Shown: positions 16,004 through 23,726 of the stretch, piece after piece | Position numbering within the stretch: the first letter of the stretch is position 1 | Layout: each line of letters starts with the position of its first letter | Assembly (NCBI GenBank): GCA_964417925.1 | Contig: CAYQJV010000018.1 | Location: forward strand, 1 to 28,767 | Source: CAYQJV01 sp964417925 | GTDB taxonomy: Bacteria > Hydrothermota > Tepidihabitantia > B3-TA06 > CAYQJV01 | Reading direction: 5' to 3' | Length of the DNA: 28,767 nt | The notes under the pieces: model-generated | Seen by the model: the letters and a program-made list of their open reading frames with translations, nothing else | Told to the model about the DNA's origin: nothing | The model's database searches: none | Position numbers and translations under genes: made by a program

Positions 16004-17345
16004 CTATATCCTCCTCCACAGGATACACTTTTCTCTTTTTTCTTCCCACAAGTGAGAGTACCATACTTAAAACACCTATCTTTCCAAAAAGCATAGTGAA
16101 AATGATAACCAGTTTACTCTGCCAAGAGAGAAAGTAAGAATAGGAAACCGATACTCCTCTAACCATAGAAAGCCCAACTGTACCAAATGCAGAAAATACT
16201 TCAAATAATATATTTTTAACATACATTCCATTTTCAAATAATATCACTAAAATCAAAGATGTCAAGATTAAAAAAATGGACAAAATAAAAATAGAAATTG
16301 CTCTCTCTGTATGTTCCCTTTTTACGGTTCTTCCAAAAATTACTATTTTATCCTCTCTCCTAATGATCCTTAAAGTTTCATAGAATACCACTGCAGCGGT
16401 GGTAGTTTTTATTCCTCCCCCGGTTCCACCGGGTGATGCTCCTATAAACATTAAAATTATTATCACAATTATACTTAACAACCCCATATCTGCAATATTT
16501 ATCAAATTAAATCCTGCAGTCCTCGGGGTTACTGCATGAAAATAGGCAATGATTAACTTAGAAAGCAAAGGATATCCTTTCAAAGTATTATTATATTCCG
16601 CCACAAATATAACTAATGTTCCCATTATAATAAGAAAAAAAGTAATTGTAAGAACAAGTTTGGTGTGTATGGAAAGTCTAAAAATCTGCTTTTTGATAAA
16701 TCTTCTATATAATTCTGTAATAACAATAAATCCAAGTCCCCCCATAATAAAAAGGATAGATATTACCATAGGAACAAATACATCCTTTGAAAATACTGCA
16801 AGATTTGTAGAAAAAGTTGAAAATCCTGCATTACAAAAAGCAGAAACTGAGTGAAAAAGTGCTTGAAAAAAAGATTCCCCTATCCCCATATGCTTTATAA
16901 ACAAAAAATAAATAGAAAGTAATAAAAAACCAATACCTTCAAGAACTAAAGTAACCTTTAATACATTCAATGCAAATCTGGAAAGGTTCTCATAAGAAAG
17001 GTAGTTCATTGACTCTTTAACAAGCATTCTCTGTGTTAGGGATAATCCTCTGCCAAGAAGTAAAAATAAAATTGTAGAAAAAGTCATGTACCCTATTCCA
17101 CCTGTTTGTATTAGAAAAAGAATAACAAATTTTCCAAAAAGAGTAAAGTCCAGAGCAGTATTTTTAACGATAAGCCCTGTAACACATGTAGCAGAAGTAG
17201 CAGTATACAATGCATCTATAAAAGAAATAGGGGTACGGGTAGACACTGGTAAAAGCAATAAAAAAGTTCCTAATGCTATTATAATAGCATATCCTGTAAA
17301 TATAAGTTGATATGGGCTTCTTGGTGACTTAACCCATTCTTTCAT
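15993..17345 (-). CDS. trkH: TrkH/KtrB-family potassium transporter membrane subunit
   Basis: A 450-residue integral membrane protein with about ten hydrophobic segments in four M1-P-M2 units. The four selectivity-filter loops are visible: ATCVTGL, FCNAGFSTF, PRTAGFN and FGTVGLS, each with the conserved glycine. Length and loop pattern resemble KtrB. With the RCK protein encoded next to it, it forms a K+ (Na+-coupled) uptake system in the inner membrane. The ATG at 17345 overlaps the stop of the NTPase gene as ATGA. Confidence 0.95.
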   Translation of the reverse strand: MKEWVKSPRSPYQLIFTGYAIIIALGTFLLLLPVSTRTPISFIDALYTATSATCVTGLIVKNTALDFTLFGKFVILFLIQTGGIGYMTFSTILFLLLGRGLSLTQRMLVKESMNYLSYENLSRFALNVLKVTLVLEGIGFLLLSIYFLFIKHMGIGESFFQALFHSVSAFCNAGFSTFSTNLAVFSKDVFVPMVISILFIMGGLGFIVITELYRRFIKKQIFRLSIHTKLVLTITFFLIIMGTLVIFVAEYNNTLKGYPLLSKLIIAYFHAVTPRTAGFNLINIADMGLLSIIVIIILMFIGASPGGTGGGIKTTTAAVVFYETLRIIRREDKIVIFGRTVKREHTERAISIFILSIFLILTSLILVILFENGMYVKNILFEVFSAFGTVGLSMVRGVSVSYSYFLSWQSKLVIIFTMLFGKIGVLSMVLSLVGRKKRKVYPVEEDIVVG

Positions 17346-17836
17346 AAAAAAAATTTTTTAATATGTTCTATTATACTCTCTTTATCTTTTATATACATAA
17401 TAGTGAACCTTACCTTACGAGAAAGATATTTTATAAAAGGGATTAAAGGAAGTCTTGTAGTAGCAATAATTTTCTGTTTTGGTATGGTAAAAAGACTCTC
17501 CACACGTTGAACAAATTTCTCGCTAAACACTTCCATTTTTCCTATCTCATCTATAAAAAGTATTTTTTCTGTTGGAATCAATATCTCTGAAACCACATCA
17601 TCAAGTACTGAAATATCCACCCCATACTTGGAAACTCTGTATTTTGAATCTATATCCACATGAGCAAGAATTCTTTTCTCTCCAGTACTTGTAATTATCT
17701 CAAATCCAACTCTCTTACCATGTATTCGTATTTCCTGAGTATAAAAGCCTTGCCATTCCTTTATATCATCTATTAAAGACTTTATAAAAGTCGTTTTCCC
17801 TGAAGCAGGCCTTCCACTTATTACCAGTTTATTCAT
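17342..17836 (-). CDS. THEP1-like nucleoside-triphosphatase
   Basis: A 164-residue P-loop protein of the THEP1/cancer-related NTPase family (UPF0334-type). Walker A is GRPASGKTT close to the N-terminus; Walker B is ILFIDEIGKME, with the family's catalytic IDEIGxME string; WQGFYTQEIR and KRVGFEII follow the family pattern GFYTxEVR..G.R.GF. Characterised archaeal and Aquifex members hydrolyse ATP and GTP slowly; the cellular role is not known. I prefer the ATG at 17836 because it makes an ATGA overlap with the upstream stop, the same arrangement as at the neighbouring junctions. The ATG at 17845 would add three residues. Confidence 0.85.
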   Translation of the reverse strand: MNKLVISGRPASGKTTFIKSLIDDIKEWQGFYTQEIRIHGKRVGFEIITSTGEKRILAHVDIDSKYRVSKYGVDISVLDDVVSEILIPTEKILFIDEIGKMEVFSEKFVQRVESLFTIPKQKIIATTRLPLIPFIKYLSRKVRFTIMYIKDKESIIEHIKKFFL

Positions 17837-18801
17837 AAAAGCCATTGTTCTATAACCTCTTTTTTAAAAGGTTTTACCCTCTCTTTGCGCTCTTCTCCAT
17901 TTTTAACAATAAAATTAACTTCTTTATCAGGATCTTTAGTACAGTATGAAGCTACTATTTTTAAAGCATCTTTTAATCTATCTTCTTTTCCTTCAAAAAT
18001 AGCAGTAGGCCCCTTTATTAAAGGAACTATCAATACTTCTTCTTTCACAAGTTTTTTCAATACTTCACTTTCTTGATGATTCCTCGCCACTATAAGTCTA
18101 TCTTTTTCTGAAATTATAAAATGTCTTCCTGTTTTTAAAATCTCAATGTCTCTTTCTGTAAATTCTTTATTTATACTTATTAATTTTTTAAGTCTCTTTG
18201 AAAATCCAGGATCTGTTAACAAACATCCCCCTGCAGGCGAAGAATAATCAGTTATATTCCATTTTTTAGCCAGTTCAAACTGAACTTTTCTTCCCCTTCC
18301 TTTTATTGCAAAAAACTTTTCTCTACATAAAAAACCCTTTTTTTCTACCACCGTAGGAGGCAGAAGTTTACCAGAAAGAGGCCTTACAACATAACCTTCT
18401 ACATCAGCTTCTTTTTCTATAAGTTCCATTATCCTTTTTCTTTGACTCATTGGTCTTTGTCCTATCACCTCTCCAGTAACAATGCATGTTGCATTGTATT
18501 TAAGCATAAAAGCCTTTGCTATTTTTAGCATTAAAATCTTACAATCTATGCATGGATTCATATTTTTCCCATATCCATATCGTGGTTCTATAAGTATTTT
18601 TTTATACTCTTCAAAGGGAATCTTCTCTCTAAAAAAAGTAACATTCCATTCTTTTAAATATCTTATTCCTGGAACTTCTTGCTTAGCTTCAAAGGAAGTA
18701 TCCAAATGCAAGGCTAAAACATCAAATTCCATTTCCTTCATAATCTTTACAGCAAGTAAACTATCCAAACCTCCTGAAAAAAGAACTACACATTTCTTCA
18801 C
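17833..18801 (-). CDS. PP-loop tRNA thiolation-like protein with NFACT-R-like C-terminus
   Basis: A 322-residue protein. The N-terminal PP-loop ATPase motif is FSGGLDS (S9-S14), which adenylates a base before sulfur transfer in ThiI and MnmA. NPCIDCK supplies C84 and C87, TGEVIGQRPMSQ is the ThiI/MnmA-like loop, and GGCLLTDPGFSKRL contains C193. The second half (DIEILKTGRHFIIS, RLIVARNHQESEVLKKL) resembles the RNA-binding NFACT-R domain found attached to such enzymes. No THUMP domain is present. It most likely acts in tRNA thiolation (4-thiouridine or a related base), but substrate and sulfur donor are not visible. The GTG start at 18801 lies 6 bp after a -10 box, so the mRNA is probably leaderless. 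First gene of a six-gene unit. Confidence 0.8.
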   Translation of the reverse strand: MKKCVVLFSGGLDSLLAVKIMKEMEFDVLALHLDTSFEAKQEVPGIRYLKEWNVTFFREKIPFEEYKKILIEPRYGYGKNMNPCIDCKILMLKIAKAFMLKYNATCIVTGEVIGQRPMSQRKRIMELIEKEADVEGYVVRPLSGKLLPPTVVEKKGFLCREKFFAIKGRGRKVQFELAKKWNITDYSSPAGGCLLTDPGFSKRLKKLISINKEFTERDIEILKTGRHFIISEKDRLIVARNHQESEVLKKLVKEEVLIVPLIKGPTAIFEGKEDRLKDALKIVASYCTKDPDKEVNFIVKNGEERKERVKPFKKEVIEQWLL

Positions 18802-18807
18802 ACAATA

Positions 18808-18835
18808 ATGATATCCTCTTTGCTCATCTTGTCAA
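18808..18835 (-). promoter_or_regulatory. predicted leaderless promoter of the tRNA-thiolation/trk/Memo unit
   Basis: On the minus strand, TTGACA (18835-18830), a 16-bp spacer and TATCAT (18813-18808). Six bases separate the -10 from the GTG start codon at 18801, so transcription would begin at or next to the start codon. A purine run AGAGGA overlaps the spacer but would lie upstream of the transcript. Confidence 0.55.
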
Positions 18836-18936
18836 ATGGAAAATTATTAATTTTTTCAACCTTTACTACCGCACAGAGAATCATTGTCACAGAAATAAAA
18901 TTTCCAGAAATGTCTATCATACCGTATTCCCCTTAA

Positions 18937-18962
18937 TTAAGTTACAAAACATCGTAACTTAA
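18937..18962. repeat. perfect 9-bp inverted repeat in the divergent promoter region (candidate operator)
   Basis: TTAAGTTAC (18937-18945) and GTAACTTAA (18954-18962) are perfect reverse complements separated by AAAACATC. The repeat sits 27 bp upstream of the -35 box of the ARPP-1 promoter and about 100 bp upstream of the divergent promoter. It has no T-run, so it is not a terminator. It could be a binding site for a dimeric regulator. The rest of the region 18802-19024 shows only the two promoters and AT-rich sequence. Confidence 0.5.
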
Positions 18963-18989
18963 CTACGAAGAATTTCTGATTATTTAAAC

Positions 18990-19017
18990 TTGACTTTGCA
19001 TTTATCATATTTATAAT
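18990..19017 (+). promoter_or_regulatory. predicted leaderless promoter of the ARPP-1 / kinase-helicase unit
   Basis: TTGACT (18990-18995), a 16-bp spacer and a perfect TATAAT (19012-19017). Seven bases follow before the ATG at 19025, so the expected transcription start coincides with the start codon. No Shine-Dalgarno is present between -10 and ATG. Confidence 0.65.
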
Positions 19018-19024
19018 CATCTAT

Positions 19025-19933
19025 ATGAAGTTAGAAAATTTTTTAGAGCATTTAAAAATTGAAGAGGGGATGTTTTTAAGAAACTGTGTTATATATCCTT
19101 TAACCGATGGAGGAAAAATTGATTTCTCAATAAAAACTCTGGATGAAGGTTTTAAAGATAACACCGTATTGGTAAGAGAGCTTCCATCTTCCAAAATTGG
19201 AGAAATTGAAATAATAAATCGAAGTCCTGATAAATTGTTTTTATTAGACGGAGAAGAAATCATAGGTGCTTTACAAAATAGAATCACCAACACTGCTGCA
19301 CTTATTGCAGAAAATACATCTGTAAAAATGCCTGTTACCTGTGTAGAAGAAGGAAGATGGGAGGGTAACAAAGAGTTTAAAAAAAGTCTTCTTTCTTCCC
19401 ATCCCAGATTAAGGGCTATTCTCTGCAAGGGAGTAACAGAATCTTTAAAGAAAACGAAAAGTTTCAAGGGACCTCAACAAGAAGTATGGGAAGAGGTAAC
19501 AAGAAAAATTACATCTTTTAAAGTAAAATCCACAACCTCCAGTTTACACGATGTATATGAAACTTTAAAGGAAGATGTAGAAAGATATCTTGAGGAAGTA
19601 GAGGGATTAAAAGGTTACAATGGCTTTGTTGCCTATGTGGGAAATAAATTTCTTGGATTTGAATACTTCTATGATAAAAAATTTTTTGAAAAATTTATTC
19701 ATAAACTCTTAAGAGGCTATGCACTTGATGCACTTGAAATTCAAAAACCAACCTCTTTTGAACCAATTTATAAAATAAGAAAATTTCTTGAGGAACTTTA
19801 TCCTATACAACTTGAAAAATATCCATCTGTTGCTCTTGGAGAGGAATACAGATTCGTTACAAAAAAATATACAGGAAGAATATCTTTATTTGAAGGAAAG
19901 CCTTTACAAGCCTCTGTGTTTTCTACCTCTTGA
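19025..19933 (+). CDS. ARPP-1 domain protein
   Basis: A 302-residue protein that matches the ARPP-1 pattern (ARG and rhodanese-phosphatase-superfamily-associated protein). Signature pieces: SSKIGEIEIINRSPDKLFLLDGEEIIGALQNRITNTAALI and then VKMPVTCVEEGRW, split here by TSAENTS-like residues. The C-terminal half contains QQEVWEEVTRK, a coiled region, and GYNGFVAYVGNKFLGFEYF. The family is known mainly from comparative genomics, where it accompanies ADP-ribosylglycohydrolase and phosphatase-like genes; its activity is not established. There is no signal peptide or TM segment. The ATG has no Shine-Dalgarno and sits at the predicted transcription start. The stop overlaps the start of the kinase-helicase gene as TTGA, so the two proteins are probably made together. 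Confidence 0.8.
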   Translation: MKLENFLEHLKIEEGMFLRNCVIYPLTDGGKIDFSIKTLDEGFKDNTVLVRELPSSKIGEIEIINRSPDKLFLLDGEEIIGALQNRITNTAALIAENTSVKMPVTCVEEGRWEGNKEFKKSLLSSHPRLRAILCKGVTESLKKTKSFKGPQQEVWEEVTRKITSFKVKSTTSSLHDVYETLKEDVERYLEEVEGLKGYNGFVAYVGNKFLGFEYFYDKKFFEKFIHKLLRGYALDALEIQKPTSFEPIYKIRKFLEELYPIQLEKYPSVALGEEYRFVTKKYTGRISLFEGKPLQASVFSTS

Positions 19934-22551
19934 TAAGAGAGAGATTAGGTAAATATAGAATAATTCAGTGGCTTGGAGGAGGCCAGTTTGGCGATGTGTA
20001 CCTTGTAGAAGATACGATTCTTGAAAAACAATTTGCCTTAAAAGTTTCAAGAATGAGACTTTCAGACATAGAAATGCTAAAGGAAGAAGCCAAACTTTTA
20101 TGCTCTTTATTACACCCTAACATAGTACGTTTTTATAACATAGACCAAATTGAAGGAAAGTTTGTAATGGTTTTAGAATACATAAAGGGAAATTCTCTGC
20201 GTCAGGTAATGGAAAAGGAAAGGATACCTTATGAAAAAGCAGTATGGTATACCCGGTCAATTCTTTCTGCACTTTCCTATGCTCATAAAAAGGGAATAAT
20301 TCACAGAGATTTAAAACCCGAAAATGTACTTGTGTCAAAAGATGATACTATTAAAGTCACAGACTTTGGGCTTGGAAAGTTTATAAAGAAAGGAAGTATT
20401 TCAGCCTCAGTTGCAGGAACTCCTATTTACATGGCTCCAGAAGCATGGGAGGGAAAATTCATGTTTCAATCTGACATATTTAGTGTTGGATGTATCTTCT
20501 ATGAAATGCTTACAGGAAAGCCTCCCTTTCTTGGAGACAGTCTTGAGGAAATAAGAAAAAAAATATTCCAGGGGAAACCTACTCCTCCAAGAGTTTTTTC
20601 TTCTGTAATTCCCGAAAAAATAGAAAAAGTAATTCTTGATTCCTTAAAAACCGATCCTTATGAAAGGATATCCTCTGCAGAGGAGTTTCTTGAAAAACTT
20701 GAAATAAAAGGAATTAAATTCGTTCCTGTATTAGCCTCTGAACAAACAAAAGAGAAAGAATCCTTATCACTTACTGCTCAACAAAAAGAAATAGTGGAAT
20801 CTAAAGAAAAAAGAATCTTAGTTACAGGAAGTGCTGGGACAGGTAAAACCACTACTCTTATATATAGAGCATATCATTTAATACAAGATAGAGGAATACC
20901 TCCTAATAAACTTTTAATCCTTGCATTTACCCGAAAAGCAGTTGAAGATATAAGGGAAAAACTTGAAATCCTTTTAGGGAGAAATATAAGAGACGCATGG
21001 ATAGAAACTTTTCATAGCTTTGGATGGAAATTTCTAAAAAGAGAAGGAAGCCTTGTAGATCTTCCTGAAGAATTTGAAGTGATTGCTCCTGAACATCATC
21101 CTCTTACATTTTTGAAAAAAAAATACGGAAGTAATAGAACCAATTACCTTTTAGAGGAAGTAAGCATTTTAAAATCAAAACTCATTTCAGCAGAAGTGTA
21201 TGAAAAAATTGCCCGTAAACCTTTTGAAAAAGAGGTAGCAAGATTTTACAAAGATTATACAACATTTTTGAAACAGAACAATTTACTTGATTATGATGAC
21301 CTTTTGTATTACACATGTATTATTTTATCAAGATATTTTGATAAAAGAAAAGAATGGCAAGAAAAATTTCCAGAGATCCTTGTAGACGAACTCCAAGATC
21401 TAAATAGGACTCAATACTATCTTTTAAAATTACTCTCCGGACCCTTTACAGGACTTTTCTTAACAGGAGATATAATGCAGAGTATCTATGGGTGGAGAGG
21501 AGCCAATCCATTGTTTGTAAAAAAAGCAGAAAAAGATTTTTCAGGGATAAAAAAATATATACTTACTACAAGCTTTAGACTTTCTCAAGAAGTAATTAAA
21601 CTTTCTCTTAATCTTTTTAGGGAATCTGTAGATTTTGAAGAACTTCCTACCATTTCATATAAAAAAGAAAAAGCAAAAATAGAATTTTACAAAGCAAAAA
21701 CTGTAGAAGATGAAGCTTCATTTGTTATAGAAAATATAAAAAGACTAAAAAAAGAAAAAAATTTAAGATATGCAGATTTTGCAGTGATTTATCGAATAAA
21801 ATCATATTCAAGAACGTTTGAAGAAAAACTTCATAGAGCAAATATTCCTTACAGTGTAATTGGAAGCACAGGGTTTTATGAACAGGAAGAAATAGTAAAA
21901 ATTGTTGAATTTTTAAGAGCATTACTTTATAAAAAGAAAGAAGAAATCCCTGAATTAGCCTCATGGATATTGGGAGCAAAAAAAAGAAACATATTTTTAA
22001 AAAATGGAAAACTTTTAATAAATAGAGAAAAAATTAAAGGAATTAAAAAAACAGAGAAATTCCTAAAGTTAATTGAAGAACTTGAAAAAAATATTCAAGT
22101 ATTTTCTCCTGTAGAAATTATAGAAAAGTTATTAAAAGAATCAGGATTTTTAAGAAAAATGGAAAAGGATGCTTCGGTTTCAGCAATTATCAACGAACTA
22201 ATTGAATCTGCAAAAAAATTTAAAAAGGGCGAAATAGAACTTTTTTTAAACCATATAAATCTACTCCAGGATCTTGAACTTGCAGAATGGGGAAAAGATA
22301 GTGTAAAATTAATGACGGTACACAATGCAAAAGGACTTGAATTTCCTGTAGTTTTCCTTGTAGGAATGATAGAAAATGTATTTCCTCTTGCAAAAACAGT
22401 ATCCTCTGTTAAAGAACTTGAAGAAGAAAGAAGATTATGTCATGTAGCGATAACCAGAGCAGAAGATACACTTTTTATCACATATCCTAAGAAGAGATTC
22501 GGATATTTTACCAGACCATCAAGATTTTTAGTTGATATGTTGGGGATGTAA
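19930..22551 (+). CDS. Ser/Thr protein kinase fused to UvrD/Rep-type SF1 helicase
   Basis: An 873-residue fusion. Residues 9-260 form a complete Hanks-type kinase: LGGGQFGDVY loop, K38 in FALKVS, HRDLKPEN (D127 catalytic), DFG (D145) and GTPIYMAPE. A short linker (about 265-280, KEKESLS) leads to a UvrD-type helicase. Its motifs are intact: I GSAGTGKT (300-307), Ia LAFTRKAVEDI, Ib TFHSFG, II VDELQD (D486, E487), III GDIMQSIYGWRGA, IV TSFRLS, V VHNAKGLEF and VI VAITRAED (R843). Both halves should be active. No membrane segment or PASTA/sensor domain is seen. The natural reading is ATP-dependent DNA unwinding controlled by, or linked to, phosphorylation. The TTG start at 19930 overlaps the ARPP-1 stop (TTGA). 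I know of no described kinase-UvrD family. Confidence 0.93.
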   Translation: MIRERLGKYRIIQWLGGGQFGDVYLVEDTILEKQFALKVSRMRLSDIEMLKEEAKLLCSLLHPNIVRFYNIDQIEGKFVMVLEYIKGNSLRQVMEKERIPYEKAVWYTRSILSALSYAHKKGIIHRDLKPENVLVSKDDTIKVTDFGLGKFIKKGSISASVAGTPIYMAPEAWEGKFMFQSDIFSVGCIFYEMLTGKPPFLGDSLEEIRKKIFQGKPTPPRVFSSVIPEKIEKVILDSLKTDPYERISSAEEFLEKLEIKGIKFVPVLASEQTKEKESLSLTAQQKEIVESKEKRILVTGSAGTGKTTTLIYRAYHLIQDRGIPPNKLLILAFTRKAVEDIREKLEILLGRNIRDAWIETFHSFGWKFLKREGSLVDLPEEFEVIAPEHHPLTFLKKKYGSNRTNYLLEEVSILKSKLISAEVYEKIARKPFEKEVARFYKDYTTFLKQNNLLDYDDLLYYTCIILSRYFDKRKEWQEKFPEILVDELQDLNRTQYYLLKLLSGPFTGLFLTGDIMQSIYGWRGANPLFVKKAEKDFSGIKKYILTTSFRLSQEVIKLSLNLFRESVDFEELPTISYKKEKAKIEFYKAKTVEDEASFVIENIKRLKKEKNLRYADFAVIYRIKSYSRTFEEKLHRANIPYSVIGSTGFYEQEEIVKIVEFLRALLYKKKEEIPELASWILGAKKRNIFLKNGKLLINREKIKGIKKTEKFLKLIEELEKNIQVFSPVEIIEKLLKESGFLRKMEKDASVSAIINELIESAKKFKKGEIELFLNHINLLQDLELAEWGKDSVKLMTVHNAKGLEFPVVFLVGMIENVFPLAKTVSSVKELEEERRLCHVAITRAEDTLFITYPKKRFGYFTRPSRFLVDMLGM

Positions 22552-22559
22552 AGTAATTA

Positions 22560-23099
22560 GTGTTTATGATCATTATACTTCCCTTTGAAGGAATTGATGA
22601 TACCAGTGTAGAAATAGCAGAAAATGTAATTACAGAAGTGTTTAAGATCACTCCTGTAGTATATAAAGAAAAACTGAAAATCCCTAAGAGAGCTTATAAT
22701 CCTACAAGAAATCAGTATGATGTATCATATTTTCTTTTAAACCTTAACAATTTTTTAAAGGATAAAAATGACAAAATAATAGGAGTCACAAATGTAGACC
22801 TTTATATACCTGGATTAAATTTTATATTTGGCGCAGCAAACAAAATAGGAGGTAATGTATGTATAGTGTCTACAACAAGACTAAGAGAAGAGTTTTATAA
22901 AAACCCAAGAAATGATTCACTGTTTAAAGAAAGATTAAAAAAAGAAGTTGTTCATGAATTAGGACATTTATACGGCCTTGGTCATTGCAAAAACTCTTAT
23001 TGTGTAATGCATTTTTCAAACAATATTATAGATACAGATATTAAATCTTATGATTTTTGCAAAAATTGCAAACATAAGTTAAATAAAATCAAACAATAA
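22560..23099 (+). CDS. archaemetzincin-type zinc metallopeptidase
   Basis: A 179-residue protein with the archaemetzincin active site HELGHLYGLGHCKNSYCVM: zinc ligands H132, H136 and H142, catalytic E133, and C143 and C148. With the later FCKNCK these cysteines form the second, structural zinc site. The N-terminal half (IIILPFEGIDDTSVEIAENV, YNPTRNQYDVSYFL, GVTNVDLYIPGLNFIFG) follows the family throughout. Members are aminopeptidase-like in animals (AMZ); archaeal and bacterial substrates are unknown. The family is common in archaea and patchy in bacteria. GTG 22560 is listed, eight bases after the helicase stop; ATG 22566 is equally possible and gives the more usual N-terminus. Co-transcription with the kinase-helicase gene is likely from spacing. 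Confidence 0.9.
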   Translation: MFMIIILPFEGIDDTSVEIAENVITEVFKITPVVYKEKLKIPKRAYNPTRNQYDVSYFLLNLNNFLKDKNDKIIGVTNVDLYIPGLNFIFGAANKIGGNVCIVSTTRLREEFYKNPRNDSLFKERLKKEVVHELGHLYGLGHCKNSYCVMHFSNNIIDTDIKSYDFCKNCKHKLNKIKQ

Positions 23100-23105
23100 C
23101 TTTTA

Positions 23106-23726
23106 TTACCTGAACCTAAGGATAAATCCTGAATCGTTGATGTAAATATAACAAGTATCTTGCGAGGGATACTGAAAAGCTCCTATTCCATAAACTGCAT
23201 CCACAAAAGGTATGTATTTTCCATATCTTAAAAGAAATCTCCACATTTTTCCTTCCGGAACAATAATAAAGAAAGTTACAGGTTTTTCCCCATTGGGTGT
23301 TATCCATCTGCCTCTAAATCTTGTTATTCTATAATAGGAATCTAATCCAAGCCATCTTAAAATGGCACTCCATCTTAATATGCACCCTTCAACCATCCAT
23401 TGGTCTCCGGTTAAATAAAAATTATACGTTTTATTATGCTTTTCATCATAAAAATATATCTTCATTCTACTTCCTTCTATTTCTGCATAAACCTTTCCAA
23501 TCCTCTCTTCCCCTACATACCTTGAAAATGTTTGTAAGAAAAAGGAAAAATTAATAAAACCAAAGGAAAAAGCAAAAAGAAAAACTGAAATAAAAGTATA
23601 CATCAAGCAAGTCTTCACCTTTGTTTTTCTCTTAAAAATTTTAAAAACGACGTATCCTATAAGAAATATTGCGATAAAAAGAAAAAGTACTCCTAAAGCA
23701 CCTGTTATCAATACCATTTTATTCAT
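23106..23726 (-). CDS. two-TM protein of unknown function
   Basis: A 206-residue protein. Two hydrophobic segments (about 5-28 and 40-65) are separated by a positively charged loop (KIFKRKTKVKTC), followed by a domain of about 130 residues, probably outside the cytoplasm. That domain contains LTGDQWMVEGCILRWSAILRWLGLDSYYRITRFRGRW and ends KYIPFVDAVYGIGAFQ. I recall similar sequences annotated only as multidrug-transporter-like or hypothetical, with no tested function. The ATG at 23726 overlaps the ispG stop by 8 bases; ATG 23717 is an alternative. Its 3' end lies six bases from the convergent archaemetzincin gene, with no visible terminator between. Confidence 0.8.
   Translation of the reverse strand: MNKMVLITGALGVLFLFIAIFLIGYVVFKIFKRKTKVKTCLMYTFISVFLFAFSFGFINFSFFLQTFSRYVGEERIGKVYAEIEGSRMKIYFYDEKHNKTYNFYLTGDQWMVEGCILRWSAILRWLGLDSYYRITRFRGRWITPNGEKPVTFFIIVPEGKMWRFLLRYGKYIPFVDAVYGIGAFQYPSQDTCYIYINDSGFILRFR

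Noticed and set aside
16238..16265. Minus-strand TTGACA-N16-TATTAT inside trkH
   Set aside because: The boxes fit, but no gene starts nearby and trkA begins over 200 bases on. It may be an internal promoter for trkA, but chance in AT-rich coding DNA is as likely.
22532..22559. Possible leaderless promoter for archaemetzincin (TTGATA, N16, TAATTA)
   Set aside because: The -10 matches only two of six consensus bases; co-transcription with the helicase gene is simpler.
23100..23105. Terminator between the convergent archaemetzincin and two-TM genes
   Set aside because: Only six AT-rich bases and no hairpin with T-run on either strand.
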